The notes under the pieces: model-generated
The model's input: the letters and a program-made list of their open reading frames with translations, nothing else
The model's database searches: none
What the model was told of the DNA's origin: nothing
Translations under genes and position numbers: made by a program
Shown here: in pieces, positions 1 to 9,992 of the stretch
How positions within the stretch are numbered: the first letter of the stretch is position 1
Layout of the letters: each line of letters begins with the position of its first letter
Source: Pseudomonas libanensis
Lineage (GTDB): Bacteria; Pseudomonadota; Gammaproteobacteria; Pseudomonadales; Pseudomonadaceae
Assembly: GCF_001439685.1 (NCBI RefSeq)
Contig: NZ_JYLH01000002.1
Span: 124,001-188,000 of the forward strand
Direction of reading: 5' to 3'
DNA length: 64,000 bases

Positions 1-974
1 ATGCGGGTCATGCCGTCGCCGTAACCGGTGGGCAAGTGTGAAACCCAGGTCGGCAGGTTGAGGATGGAAAATGGCAGCACGTTCCACAGTGTTGACGCGT
101 AGTGGTCGTTGAAGCTGACGATATTGTCGGTGCTCGATTCGTGGGGCGTGTCATGCACACCCAGGGACGACAGGTTGAATGACGAGCCATCCAGGGCGCG
201 GAACACCGGGTCGTTTTCATAGCCGACGTTCAGCACCTTGTCGCCGGCGCTCTGGGTGGGTGAAGCGTAGGCCACGTAGTTGGCGTCCTTATAGAACCCC
301 GACCATTTGCCGTCGCTCAAGTCGGCCATGCTATTGACCGCCAGGCCGCCCAGGCTGTGGCCGCTGACCACCACGTCGTTGCCGCTCAGGCCTTGGGCCG
401 TGGCGTAGGCCGCGACGTTGCCGAGCAAGTTGCCAAAGGCTTCGCCCGTGTAGTTTTTCGCATAGTCCTTGGGCCCGAACGCGGCCAGCAGGTCGCTGAT
501 CACGTCGCCGATGGCGTCTGTGACCAGGTTTTCCCGAGGTCCCGACGTACCACGAAAGCCGATGCCGACTTCCTGCAATTTGCCAGCAGCATCGTATTTG
601 CCCAGCACCTCGACCTGCGCCGTAGCGTAGGCAGCCTTTTCACCGAAGAAAGTACCCCGGGCATCGACCTTGCCGCTGTAACCCAGGGTATCGGCGCTGA
701 TGGGGGTCCAACCGGCTTTTTGTACCGCATCGAGGGCGGCTTTTTCCGCGTCGGGGTTCCAGGGGATACCGGGGATCACCCCTTGGGAATCGCTGCTGCC
801 AATCAGCGCGCCGACCAGTGTGGCCGGCAGGCCAAGGCCGAGACCATTGTTCTGGTAGCCGACGGCAAAGCCGTGATCCAGGTTGTGGTAGGCATACACC
901 GTGATCGCCATGGCATCGGCGAACAGCGCCTTGGAGTCCTCGGTACCGAGGTTTTTATAGTCAAAGATACCCAT
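1..974 (-). CDS. lipA: Family I.3 lipase, C-terminus cut off by the window edge
   Basis: Secreted triacylglycerol lipase exported by the neighbouring type I system. The reading frame starts at the ATG at 974 (protein begins MGIFDYKNLGTEDSKAL, typical of TliA/LipA/polyurethanase lipases) and is still open at position 1, so about 324 residues are visible. The nucleophile motif GHSLGG is encoded at about 345-362 and places the serine at residue 207, the position known for this family. The C-terminal RTX repeats and secretion signal lie outside the window. There is no N-terminal signal peptide, as expected for a type I substrate. It is the last gene of the aprX-to-lipA locus. Assignment is firm; the substrate range (lipid or polyester) cannot be read from the sequence. 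Confidence 0.93.
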   Translation of the reverse strand, partial: MGIFDYKNLGTEDSKALFADAMAITVYAYHNLDHGFAVGYQNNGLGLGLPATLVGALIGSSDSQGVIPGIPWNPDAEKAALDAVQKAGWTPISADTLGYSGKVDARGTFFGEKAAYATAQVEVLGKYDAAGKLQEVGIGFRGTSGPRENLVTDAIGDVISDLLAAFGPKDYAKNYTGEAFGNLLGNVAAYATAQGLSGNDVVVSGHSLGGLAVNSMADLSDGKWSGFYKDANYVAYASPTQSAGDKVLNVGYENDPVFRALDGSSFNLSSLGVHDTPHESSTDNIVSFNDHYASTLWNVLPFSILNLPTWVSHLPTGYGDGMTR

Positions 975-1069
975 TGGTAGTGCCTCTCTGTTGTTGGATT
1001 TTGTAGAGAAAGCCAAAACACCAGTAGCCCCCTGATGGACACCGCGGGCCCATCAGGGGAGTGACGCCT

Positions 1070-4000
1070 TTAGAACGCCCAGTCCAGGCTCAAACCGACG
1101 CCGTGCACCTTCTCCTTGCCGGCCAGCAGGCCGTTGTAGTCGAAGTTCACACGCGCCTCCTTGCTCAACGCCAGGCTGACCCGTGCCCCGACCAGCGCGG
1201 CATCGCGCACCATCGGCGCACTTTCCACGGTGAACGAAGGGCCGCCGGAGGCGAACGCCAGGTGCTGCTCGGAATCGGTGCTGCTCAGGTTGTGCTGCCA
1301 GCCCAGGGTGCCGGACACCTCCAGTTGCTGGTGGTCGTTGACGTTGAAGGTCTTCAAGGCACGCACACCCAGGGTGCTCAACACCAGGTCGCGGCTGTCA
1401 TCGCCACTTTTCAGCGCGGCGGCATCGCCCTTCTCTTTGAAGCTGTCAGTGTCCAGGTGCACGTAGGCCAGATTGGCGAACGGCTCCAGGGCCAGCGGTT
1501 GCAGGTTGATGCGATACGCCGCTTCGGTGAACACCTGAGTGCTGTGTGCATCGACCTTGGCCTTTTGCTTGCCGCTGACGTCGCCGTATTGCAGGTCGCG
1601 CTTCACATCGGCGCGGTGCCAGCTGTAGGTTGCGCCACCGCTCAGGCGCCAGGCGCCGATTTCATGCCCGGCATAGGCCCCGAAGTGGTAGCTGTCGACC
1701 GAGGCACGGCTGTGGGTGTCGCTGCCCATGTTCAGCGACGTGTCGCTGTAGCCCGCCACCAGGCCGATGCGCGTGGCGTCGTCGAGCGCCCCATCCACCC
1801 CGGCGAGCATGCCGCCGATGGAGGTGTTATAGCCTGCCGTGTCGCTACGGCTGTCGGTCTTGCCCCAGGCGCCCAGGGCCTTGACCCACACGTTGCCGCG
1901 GGTGTCGATGGCTTGGCTGGTGGTGCCCATCTCGCCATTGCGCAGGCGCTCGCCTACCGCTTCGCGAACGTAGCGGCTGTCATTGACCAATGCGGTTTGC
2001 AGCGCTGGGTAGACTTCACCACTCAGTTGCTGGAATGCGCCCTGGGCCGAGGCGGCCGTGGGTGCCAGCAGCAAGCTTTCATACACACCATTGCCTGCGC
2101 CCAACTGCTCGGCGGCGGCGGCCACGGCGCGCTGGTTCGGCGTAGCGGCGACACTGGCGAAGCTATTGGTGCGCGCCACGTCCAGTTGCACGCCGTTGGC
2201 TGCATAGTTCAAGGTGCCACCGACAAACAGGTAATTGGGCAATACCGCACCAAAGCTGCCGGTCACACCGCCTGCCGCTTGCAGGATGTTGTATTGGCGC
2301 CCGATCAGGCTTTGGGCCTGGGTCGCGCTCAACAAGGTCGGGCTGTTTTCCAGGGCCAGGGTCACGGTACCGCCGTTAAGCGTGGCGGTACCACCGGCGA
2401 CGATGCGGTCGCTGCTGGTGGGCGACAGTTCTACCGCGTAGGTCGAGCCCGGCTCAAAGCTGACGTTGCCTGCCACGTTCAAGGTGCCGATGGAGTTGCC
2501 CGGTGCCACGGTACCGCCGCTTTTCGCACTCAGCGAACCGATACGTCCCGAACCACCGATCACACCGCTCTGGCTGACGGTAACGTCGGAGGTGATCGAA
2601 CCGTTGATTGCCAGCAAGCCCTGGTTGACCAGCGTCGGCCCGCTGTAGGTGTTGGCGCCGGTGAGCACCAAGGTACCGATGCCCTGTTTGGTCAGGCCGC
2701 CATGGCCCAAGATGTCGTTGCTCCACACATCCAGCCCGCAGTGCACGTCATCGCACAGGCGCTGGGTGGGTTTGCCGGCATCCACCACCGCGCCAACGCC
2801 CGGCAGGTCCGCGACGAACTGACCGCTGCCGTAGGCACCGTCGATACGGAATTCGGCTGGAATATCCTCGGCGGTGATAAACATCCCTGGGCCGTTAACC
2901 GCCTTGCCCAGGTTGATCATGCCCCAGCCATAGAGGGAGTCGATGCCCGGCGCGCCGAGGTCGGTGGCGGTGGTCTTGAGCACGGTGGATATCTGGTCGC
3001 CGCTCATGTATTGGAAGCGTTCCATCAGCACCGCTGCGCTGCCGGCTACGTGAGGCGCGGCCATGGATGTGCCGTTGAAGTTGGCGTAGTCGTTGGTGAG
3101 GTTGTCCAGGTTGGTGCCGTTGATGATCGAGCTGTAGATCTTGGTGCCGGGCGCCGATACGCAAAAGCTCGCCGCATAGCCACAGCGCGACGAGAAGGTG
3201 CTGATCACGTAGGGGTTGGCACTCGCGGTGTCCGGGTTTTGCTGCAAAGCGGCTACCGACAGCCAGTTCGGGGCAATTTCCGGCACAAAGTATGCCAGAC
3301 CGGAAATGGCATCCGGGTTGTTACGGTTGTAGTCATTACCCGCGGCGAAGATGGTCAGCACACCGCTGCGGGCCGCATCGATGGCGCCTTGATAAGCCCC
3401 CCCTGCGATTGTGCCGAGGATCGGTCGAATGGTGTTGAATTGCGCCTGGGCTTCGTTGACGGTGAAATTGGGAAACGCCGGATCGCGCCCGCCCTTGGCG
3501 TACTGATCACCGATGCCGATACCCCAGCTGTTGTTGATGATGCGGGCGCCGCTGGCAACCAACGCATCCCAACCGGCTTTGTACACCGCGCCATCGTTGC
3601 CCAGGATAATTCCGTCTTCCGGGCCCGGGTCGCCGTTTTCGGCACTGATGATTTGCGCATTGAACGCCACGCCATGCATCGGCCCGCCATCGCGGTTACC
3701 CGCAGCAATCCCGCCGACATGCGTGCCGTGGTTGCCCAGCTTGCCGTTGGAGCCCAGGGACGGAGTGCCATCGTAACGGAATGCATCACCGGCCTTCACC
3801 GGGATATACGGGTCGGTGTATTGGCGGATACCCTCGGTGACAATGGTCACCACTTTGTTGGGGCTGGCGAATTCCGGATGTGGGGCGTACACCGGCTGGT
3901 CGAAGATCCCCAGCTTGACGCCTTTGCCGGTATAGCCGGCCGCATAGGCGGTGTCGGCGTGCACGGCGCCCAGGCCCCAATCGGCCTTGAACTCATTGCT

Positions 4001-4177
4001 GCGCCAACTGGCGGCGTCGCCGAGCTTGCCAGCCTCTACGTAGGGAGCGGCCTGGGCGGTTCCCAGGCTGGCCAGGCAACACAGCAGCGCGCCGTATGGC
4101 ACGCAGCTCAGCGCCTTGAGCGGGTAGCCCGGGCCGGTGTGGATGGCGGTGGTTAACCCTGACTTGCGTTTTTTCAC
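1070..4177 (-). CDS. pspB: Autotransporter subtilisin-like serine protease (second of a tandem pair)
   Basis: Predicted S8 serine protease passenger with its own outer membrane translocator (type V secretion), about 1035 residues. I place the start at the GTG at 4177 because AAGGAAGG sits five bases upstream; the frame extends to 4219 without a better signal. After a long signal peptide (basic start, hydrophobic stretch about residues 24-43) come the catalytic residues Asp93 (LGIFDQP), His150 (GNHGTHVGG) and Ser371 (NGTSMAAPH), then passenger repeats with the GAxTYSGxT pattern (about 520-600) and a C-terminal beta-barrel of about 270 residues ending in a terminal Phe (DWAF). It resembles PspA along its whole length, most strongly in the barrel, so the pair arose by duplication. 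Also called prtB in related strains. Confidence 0.92.
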   Translation of the reverse strand: MKKRKSGLTTAIHTGPGYPLKALSCVPYGALLCCLASLGTAQAAPYVEAGKLGDAASWRSNEFKADWGLGAVHADTAYAAGYTGKGVKLGIFDQPVYAPHPEFASPNKVVTIVTEGIRQYTDPYIPVKAGDAFRYDGTPSLGSNGKLGNHGTHVGGIAAGNRDGGPMHGVAFNAQIISAENGDPGPEDGIILGNDGAVYKAGWDALVASGARIINNSWGIGIGDQYAKGGRDPAFPNFTVNEAQAQFNTIRPILGTIAGGAYQGAIDAARSGVLTIFAAGNDYNRNNPDAISGLAYFVPEIAPNWLSVAALQQNPDTASANPYVISTFSSRCGYAASFCVSAPGTKIYSSIINGTNLDNLTNDYANFNGTSMAAPHVAGSAAVLMERFQYMSGDQISTVLKTTATDLGAPGIDSLYGWGMINLGKAVNGPGMFITAEDIPAEFRIDGAYGSGQFVADLPGVGAVVDAGKPTQRLCDDVHCGLDVWSNDILGHGGLTKQGIGTLVLTGANTYSGPTLVNQGLLAINGSITSDVTVSQSGVIGGSGRIGSLSAKSGGTVAPGNSIGTLNVAGNVSFEPGSTYAVELSPTSSDRIVAGGTATLNGGTVTLALENSPTLLSATQAQSLIGRQYNILQAAGGVTGSFGAVLPNYLFVGGTLNYAANGVQLDVARTNSFASVAATPNQRAVAAAAEQLGAGNGVYESLLLAPTAASAQGAFQQLSGEVYPALQTALVNDSRYVREAVGERLRNGEMGTTSQAIDTRGNVWVKALGAWGKTDSRSDTAGYNTSIGGMLAGVDGALDDATRIGLVAGYSDTSLNMGSDTHSRASVDSYHFGAYAGHEIGAWRLSGGATYSWHRADVKRDLQYGDVSGKQKAKVDAHSTQVFTEAAYRINLQPLALEPFANLAYVHLDTDSFKEKGDAAALKSGDDSRDLVLSTLGVRALKTFNVNDHQQLEVSGTLGWQHNLSSTDSEQHLAFASGGPSFTVESAPMVRDAALVGARVSLALSKEARVNFDYNGLLAGKEKVHGVGLSLDWAF

Positions 4178-4244
4178 GGTGACCTTCCTTAGTTTTCTTA
4201 TTGCACGTGTGTAAATCACTTTCTCCAGAACACCGCCGATTCAA

Positions 4245-4333
4245 TGTGGGAGCTGGCTTGCCTGCGATGGCGTCCGGCCAGTCACGCCTCTGCTGGCTGA
4301 CCCACCGCTATCGCAGGCAAGCCAGCTCCTACA
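4245..4333. repeat. REP-type inverted pair (REPIN-like) between pspA and pspB
   Basis: Two oppositely oriented copies of the element beginning TGTRGGAGCTGGCTTGCCTG lie at about 4245-4270 and 4302-4333, separated by about 30 bases. The arms pair over more than 20 bases and could form a long hairpin in the transcript. This sequence type is a well-known dispersed repeat of P. fluorescens genomes. It may trim or stabilise the mRNA between the two protease genes. Confidence 0.8.
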
Positions 4334-4352
4334 TTTTTTGTTCGCGGTGTCT

Positions 4353-7310
4353 TCAGAACTGCCAGTTCAGGCTCAAGCCCACGCCCTGGGTTTTCTCGCG
4401 CCCACCCAATTGGCCGTTGTAATCCAGGTTGACCCGCGTCGACGCATTCAGCGCCAGGCTGGCCTGTACGCCCACCAAGGCCGCATCACGCAGTAACGGC
4501 GCACTGCGCACGGCAAATGAAGGCCCGCCCGCGACAAACGCCAGGTGTTCTTCGGACGCAACCGCAGTCAGGCTGTGTTGCCAGCCCAACGAACCGGAGA
4601 GCTCCAGTTGCTGGTGGTCATTGAGGGCCAGGGTTTTCAACGCCCGCACGCCGAGGGTGCTGAGCACCGCATCGCGCCGGTCACTGCCACGCTCCAGGGC
4701 GGCGGCATCGCCTTTTTCGTGGAATGACTCGCTGTCCAGGTGCACGTAGGCCAGGTTGGCGAACGGTTCCAACGCCAGCGGTTGCAGGTGAATGCGGTAC
4801 GCCGCTTCGGTGAACAGTTGCGCGGTGGTCGCATCCAACTTGGTTTTTTGCTTGCCGCTGACGTCCCCCAGTTGCAGGTCGCGCTTCACATCGCCGCGAT
4901 GCCAGCTGTAGGCACCGCCGACACTCAGGCGCCAGTCGCCCAGCTCACGCCCGGCGTACGCGCCGAAGTGGTAGCTGTCGATGGATGCCGATGAGTGCGT
5001 GCCACTGCCCATGTTCAACGAACTGTCGCTGTAGCCGGCGACCACACCTACACGGGTCTGCTCATCCAACGCGCCATCCACGCCCGCCAGCAGGCCACCT
5101 ATAGAGGTGGTGGAGCCCGCCGTTTCACTGCGGCTGTCGCTTTTGCCCCAGGCGCCCAGGGCCTTGAACCACAGGTTGCTTTCACCGCTCACAGGCACAT
5201 GGCGCAGGCGCTCGCCCACGGCATTGCGCAGTTGCAAGCTGTCGTTGATCAGCATCGCACCAACCGCAGGGTAGATTTCACCGGACAGTTGCTGCAGGCC
5301 CTGTTGCGCGATGGCAACCGACTGCGACTGCAGCAGGCTTTCGTACACCGGGTTGCCGGCGCCCAGTTGCTCGGCGGCCGCCGCTACGTTGCGCTGGTTG
5401 CGGGTGGCAGCAACGCTGGCAAAACTCGCGTCGTTGCGCCCGACGTTCAGTTGTACAGCGTTGGCGGCATAGTCAAGGGTGCCGCCAAGGAATACATAGT
5501 TGGGCAGCACTTGCCCGAACTGGCCCTGGATACCGCCCGCCGCCTCCAGGATCGAGTATTGCCGGCCAATCAAACTTTGCACCTGGCTCTGGCTGAGCAG
5601 CGTCGGGCTGTTTTCCATCGCCAGGGTGACGGTGCCGCCGGCCAATACCGCCTTGCCGCCCGCCACAATGCGGTCGCTGCTGGTGGGCGTCAGCTCCACG
5701 GCATAGGTGGAGCCCGCGCCGAGGTTCACATCTCCCGCTACCTGCAAGGTGCCCACGGAATTGCCCGGTGCCACGCGGCCGCCGCTGTTGACCGACAGCG
5801 CAGCGATGCGCCCGGAGCCGCCGAGGGTACCGCTGTTGTTCACTGTTACCGCCGAAGTCAGCGAGCCATTGACCGCCAGCAGGCCGCCGTTGACGGTGGT
5901 CGCGCCGCGATAAGTGCTGTCGCCGCTGAGCACCAGGCTGCCGGCGCCGGATTTGATCAGGCTGCCCTCGTACACGCGGTTGGCGGCGGCCTGGTCGCGG
6001 GCGTTGCCGATGGCGTAATCGGTCTGGTCCTGCTGGCTGGCATTGGCGCCCACGCCGTTTTGCCAGCCCTTGTCGATCAAGGTCTGCTGCCAGGCGGTGT
6101 GCTCGGCACGGTCCTCGGCCTGGCGCTGGAGCAGGGCCTGGTCGGAGATGCCATTGCTCCATACATCGCCCTGCCCGGCTGCCAGGCTCACATCCATGAC
6201 CCCGAACAGTTGCCCCGGCCCATGCATCGCCCGGCCCAGGTCCGGCACGCCCCAGCCGACGATAGCGTTGGGCGCCTGGGTGATCGAGCCGTCGAGCTGC
6301 GTGGCGGTGGTCAACAGCACCTGCAGCGCCTGCTCATTGGTCATATAGGGATAGCGTTCCATCACCAGCGCCAACGCCCCGGTGGCATGGGGCGCCGACA
6401 TCGAGGTGCCGGACTTGACCCCATAACCGCCGTCGGGAATGGTGCTGTTGATCAGCGCGCCGGGAGTGGAAATGCACCAGTACTTGGCAATGCCGCACTT
6501 GTTGTACTTCTGGTTATTGGCCTTATCCAGCCCCGACACCGCCAGCCAGTGGCCTTCCAGTCCGGGTTGGAAATACGGCAAGGCCGAGCGCACGCTGGCA
6601 TTCGCATAACCGCTGTTGCCGGCGCTGAATACATTGATCACGCCGGCCTTGGCCACATCCGCCGCGGCGTCCAGCCAGGTGCCCTGGTTGTAGTGCTGGG
6701 CGTAGGCCTTGTGCAGGTCATCCAGGGTCTGGTAGCTGACGTCCTTGGGCTGGCTGCCCCAGCTGTTGTTGATAGCGCGCACGCCAGAATCCACCAGGGC
6801 GGTATACACCGTCTTGAAATACTTGGGGTCCGGGGTCGGGCCGAACAGGAAGCTGTCGTTGGCGTTGGTGTTACCCACATAGACTTGGGCGTTGTAGGCC
6901 ACGCCATGCATGCCCACGCCGTCGCGGGCGGCGCCCATGGTGCCGGTGACGTGGGTGCCGTGGGAGTCGTTGTTGGGGTTGAGCGCGCCCGTGGTGCTGA
7001 AGGCGCTGCCGTCGACATAGGTGCCGGTGGCAGTCACCCCATGGAAGCGGTCCTTGGCGGCTTCGGGGTGGTTGGGGTCGAAACCCGAGTCCAGCGCGCC
7101 GATTTTCACACCTTTGCCGCTGATCCCGGCAGCGTAGGCTTCATCGGCCTTCATCCGCCCCAGGCCCCAGTCGCTCTGGTACTCGGCCGAACGCCAGCTG
7201 GCCGGGTTACCCGGTTGGCCGGTCTCGGCGTATTGCGCCTGTGCCGCAACGGACAGCAGCAGCAAGGAGCCTGCGGTGAAAGGTTTGAAACGCGGTGAAT
7301 CAGTGATCAT
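4353..7310 (-). CDS. pspA: Autotransporter subtilisin-like serine protease (first of a tandem pair)
   Basis: S8 serine protease passenger fused to an autotransporter barrel, 985 residues. The ATG at 7310 is preceded by AAGGATGG. Residues 1-26 form a signal peptide ending in AQAQ. The triad is Asp74 (IGALDSGFD), His117 (DSHGTHVTG) and Ser303 (SGTSMSAPH). Residues about 450-540 hold a passenger-associated repeat (GAGSLVLSGDSTYRGATT), and the last 270 residues form the barrel ending in Phe. It lies 31 bases downstream of aprF and 175 bases upstream of pspB. PspA-type proteins are known to travel by their own barrel rather than through AprDEF. Also called prtA. Confidence 0.93.
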   Translation of the reverse strand: MITDSPRFKPFTAGSLLLLSVAAQAQYAETGQPGNPASWRSAEYQSDWGLGRMKADEAYAAGISGKGVKIGALDSGFDPNHPEAAKDRFHGVTATGTYVDGSAFSTTGALNPNNDSHGTHVTGTMGAARDGVGMHGVAYNAQVYVGNTNANDSFLFGPTPDPKYFKTVYTALVDSGVRAINNSWGSQPKDVSYQTLDDLHKAYAQHYNQGTWLDAAADVAKAGVINVFSAGNSGYANASVRSALPYFQPGLEGHWLAVSGLDKANNQKYNKCGIAKYWCISTPGALINSTIPDGGYGVKSGTSMSAPHATGALALVMERYPYMTNEQALQVLLTTATQLDGSITQAPNAIVGWGVPDLGRAMHGPGQLFGVMDVSLAAGQGDVWSNGISDQALLQRQAEDRAEHTAWQQTLIDKGWQNGVGANASQQDQTDYAIGNARDQAAANRVYEGSLIKSGAGSLVLSGDSTYRGATTVNGGLLAVNGSLTSAVTVNNSGTLGGSGRIAALSVNSGGRVAPGNSVGTLQVAGDVNLGAGSTYAVELTPTSSDRIVAGGKAVLAGGTVTLAMENSPTLLSQSQVQSLIGRQYSILEAAGGIQGQFGQVLPNYVFLGGTLDYAANAVQLNVGRNDASFASVAATRNQRNVAAAAEQLGAGNPVYESLLQSQSVAIAQQGLQQLSGEIYPAVGAMLINDSLQLRNAVGERLRHVPVSGESNLWFKALGAWGKSDSRSETAGSTTSIGGLLAGVDGALDEQTRVGVVAGYSDSSLNMGSGTHSSASIDSYHFGAYAGRELGDWRLSVGGAYSWHRGDVKRDLQLGDVSGKQKTKLDATTAQLFTEAAYRIHLQPLALEPFANLAYVHLDSESFHEKGDAAALERGSDRRDAVLSTLGVRALKTLALNDHQQLELSGSLGWQHSLTAVASEEHLAFVAGGPSFAVRSAPLLRDAALVGVQASLALNASTRVNLDYNGQLGGREKTQGVGLSLNWQF

Positions 7311-7341
7311 TTAAACCATCCTTATTTGTTGTTATGGATGC

Positions 7342-8682
7342 TCATTTCACAGGGCCGAAGGCCTCGTCCACCTTGGCCAGGTCGGTGTCGCGCAAGTTGC
7401 CCGCGTAGTAGTGCAATTTGGTCCAGGCCATCAGGTAGTCATACCGCGCCTGGGCCAGGTCGCGGCGGGTGCTGTACAGCTGCTGCTCGGCATTCAACGC
7501 ATCGAGGTTGACCCGTTCGCCGCCGAGGATGCTCTGCTTGGTCGACACCACCAGGGCCTCGGCCGAGACCAAGGCTTTCTGGTAAGCGCGCAGCTTGCTC
7601 ACCCCCGACAGGCAGGCACTGAACTGACGCCGCAATTCGATCAGGGTCTCGCGGGTCTTGCCTTCCAGCTCGTACTCGGCCTGCTCCATGGCGCGGCTGG
7701 CCTGGCGCGTGGAGGCTGAGATGCCGCCCCCGGCATACAGCGGCATGCTCACTTCGACGCCGATGGTGTTGGTGTCGTAGCGCTGGTTGTAGGTATTGCC
7801 GCTGTCGGATTCCTGTTTGCGCGAAGTGGCATAGGCGGTGATTCTCGGCAAATGCCCGGCGCGGTTGCGTTCTACCTCATAACGCGCCACTTCCAGGGAT
7901 TGGCGCTGGGAGGCCAGCACCGGGTTGTTGGTGAGCGCCAGTTCATGCCAGGTGTCGTAGTTGGCCGGGGCCAGGGTGAAGGCGGCAAAGCTCTGGTTCA
8001 GCGGCGCCAGGTCGTCGATGTTGACGCTTTGCACGCCAATCAACGCGCCCAATTCCCGCAGCGAGGCGTCCTGCTCATCCAGGGCCTGGATCTCTTCGGC
8101 GGTGGCCAGTTCGTAGCGCGATTCGGCTTCCAGGATGTCAGTGCGCGTGCCCTCGCCCGCCTTGAACAAGTGCTGGTTCTGCTGGAATTGCTGCTCGAAG
8201 GCTTTTTTCTTGGCGCGGGCGATGTCGATCTGGTCCTGGGCAAACAGTGCCTGGGTGTAATAGCTCAGCACCCGCACCAGCAACGCCTGGCTTTTGTCAC
8301 GAAAGCTTTCGTCGGCGAACAGCGCCTGGGCCACGCCCTTGCGGTAGTTGGCATAGGCTTCGTAGTCGAACAGCGGTTGTTGCAGGCTGAAGGTGGAGCC
8401 ATAGCTGTTGTAGTTGCGATCATCGCGATAGCTGCCACCGCGCCCATCGGGCAGGTGCGCCTCGGAATTGTTGCGGCCCTTGTTGTAGTTGTACGACAGC
8501 CTCGGCAGCAGCCCGGCGCGGCCGATGGTGCGGTTTTCCAGGCCGGCATCGCGCTCCTTGATCGCGCCGAGGAATACCGGGTCGTTGCGCAGGGCCTGCT
8601 CGTACACATCGAACGGGCCCATGGCGGCTTGGGCACTGCCGCACACCAGCACCAGCGAAATGAACACTGACTTCATGCTCAT
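7342..8682 (-). CDS. aprF: TolC-family outer membrane channel of the type I protease/lipase exporter
   Basis: Outer membrane tunnel of the AprDEF exporter, 446 residues, normal for the family. A signal peptide (MSMKSVFISLVLVCGSAQA) is followed by two long alpha-helical repeat halves with the usual outer membrane efflux protein pattern, for example VFLGAIKERDAG near the start and DLAQARYDYLMAWTKL near the end. The ATG at 8682 overlaps the stop of aprE by four bases (ATGA), so the two are translationally coupled. It works with AprE and AprD to move AprX, LipA and possibly the small RTX-like protein at 17.5 kb across both membranes. Confidence 0.95.
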   Translation of the reverse strand: MSMKSVFISLVLVCGSAQAAMGPFDVYEQALRNDPVFLGAIKERDAGLENRTIGRAGLLPRLSYNYNKGRNNSEAHLPDGRGGSYRDDRNYNSYGSTFSLQQPLFDYEAYANYRKGVAQALFADESFRDKSQALLVRVLSYYTQALFAQDQIDIARAKKKAFEQQFQQNQHLFKAGEGTRTDILEAESRYELATAEEIQALDEQDASLRELGALIGVQSVNIDDLAPLNQSFAAFTLAPANYDTWHELALTNNPVLASQRQSLEVARYEVERNRAGHLPRITAYATSRKQESDSGNTYNQRYDTNTIGVEVSMPLYAGGGISASTRQASRAMEQAEYELEGKTRETLIELRRQFSACLSGVSKLRAYQKALVSAEALVVSTKQSILGGERVNLDALNAEQQLYSTRRDLAQARYDYLMAWTKLHYYAGNLRDTDLAKVDEAFGPVK

Positions 8683-9992
8683 TCCTCAGTCAACGCTGAG
8701 CCGGCGCGATCCAGCAGCGGCTTGAACAGGTAGTTGAGCAATGACCGCTCGCCGGTGCGCACGAACATCTCGGCGGGCATGCCGGGCTTGATCACCAAGC
8801 CATGGAGTTTTTCCATCGCCGCTTCGCTGACGCTGGTGCGCAGCACGTAATACGGTGCACCGGTTTTTTCATCGAGCATCTGGTCGGCGGAGATCAGGCT
8901 GACCTCTCCCGGCACCCGGGGCGTGCGGCTCTGGTTGAAGGCGGTGAAGAGGATGTCGACCGGCAAATGGGGACCCACCTTGTCCACCAGGTGCACCGGC
9001 AGATGCCCTTCCACTTCCAGGCGCGTGCCTTGGGGCACGATCTCCAGCAGGGTTTCACCGGCGCGCACCACGGCGCCTTCGGTGTGCACGCTGAGGTTGA
9101 CCGCGATGCCATCGGCCGGCGCGTTGATCTCGCTGTGTTGCAGGTTGAAACCGGCGGACGTCAGTTGCTGTTCAAGGGTCAGGCTGCGCAGTTGTGCATC
9201 GGCCAATTGGCTGCGCACTTCCTTTTGATATTCCTCGCTGTGCTGCTGCAACTTGAGGCGCGATTCGAGGATGCCCTGTTCGATGCGCCCGCTTTCCCCG
9301 GCGTTCTGCGCCAGGTCTTGTTGCACCTGGGACAACTGGCGCTGGTATTCCATCAGGCGGTTGCGCGGGATATAACCGTTGTCGGCCAAGGGTTGCAGGT
9401 TGCCGAGCTGATCGCGCAGGGATTGGGCCTGGGCGGTCAGGTCACTGCGGGCACGGCGCATGCCGCCCAACTGTGAGGTGGCGCCTTCGATGCTCGCACG
9501 AATCCCGGCTTGTTCACGGGCGAAGGCGTCGCGGCGGCTGCTGAACAGTTGGCGCTGGCCTTCCAATACCAACGCCAGGGCCGGGTCGGGGTTGGCGCTC
9601 AGCTCAGCGGGAAAGGTGACACTGGCAAGATTGTCACGCTCGCTCTGCCAACGCGCCACGCTGGCCCAGGCCATGCGGTACTGGGCTTGCAGGGATTGTA
9701 CGTCGGCCTGGTTTTGGGTCTGGTCGAGACGAAACAGCGGCTGGCCTTGCTTGACCAGTTCGCCCTCCTTCACCAGGATCCGGCTGACTACGCCGGGGCT
9801 GAAGGTTTGCACGGCCTTGCGCTTACCGGACACCACCACGGTGCCTTGGACAGGAATGCCTTGGTCCAACGGCGCGAGGCTGGCCCAGAGGAAAAACCCA
9901 CCGGCACCGACAATGGTCAGCAGCCAGCCCATCTTTACGAAGAAGCCAGCGTCGTGTTCTTTAAAGCGAGGTTCAACGGTCATGCTGCTCAT
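8679..9992 (-). CDS. aprE: HlyD-family periplasmic adaptor of the type I protease/lipase exporter
   Basis: Membrane fusion protein linking the AprD ABC transporter to the AprF tunnel, 437 residues. One transmembrane segment near the N-terminus (about 22-40, rich in hydrophobic residues after KMGWLLTIVGAGG) is followed by the first half of the lipoyl domain, a long coiled coil (about 90-270) and the second lipoyl and beta-barrel part (HSEINAPADGIAVNL, then VKPGMPAEMFV). The start overlaps the end of aprD by four bases and a second in-frame ATG lies at 9983. Gene order and overlaps show co-translation of aprD, aprE and aprF. Confidence 0.95.
   Translation of the reverse strand: MSSMTVEPRFKEHDAGFFVKMGWLLTIVGAGGFFLWASLAPLDQGIPVQGTVVVSGKRKAVQTFSPGVVSRILVKEGELVKQGQPLFRLDQTQNQADVQSLQAQYRMAWASVARWQSERDNLASVTFPAELSANPDPALALVLEGQRQLFSSRRDAFAREQAGIRASIEGATSQLGGMRRARSDLTAQAQSLRDQLGNLQPLADNGYIPRNRLMEYQRQLSQVQQDLAQNAGESGRIEQGILESRLKLQQHSEEYQKEVRSQLADAQLRSLTLEQQLTSAGFNLQHSEINAPADGIAVNLSVHTEGAVVRAGETLLEIVPQGTRLEVEGHLPVHLVDKVGPHLPVDILFTAFNQSRTPRVPGEVSLISADQMLDEKTGAPYYVLRTSVSEAAMEKLHGLVIKPGMPAEMFVRTGERSLLNYLFKPLLDRAGSALTEE

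Noticed and set aside
1061..4156. Very long plus-strand ORF (1031 codons) opposite pspB
   Set aside because: It is the antisense of a well-supported protease gene. Its protein is rich in Ala, Gly, Val and His with no domain, as expected for the opposite strand of high-GC genes.
4995..7298. Plus-strand ORF of 767 codons opposite pspA
   Set aside because: Antisense to the catalytic and passenger parts of PspA; no ribosome site and low-complexity composition.
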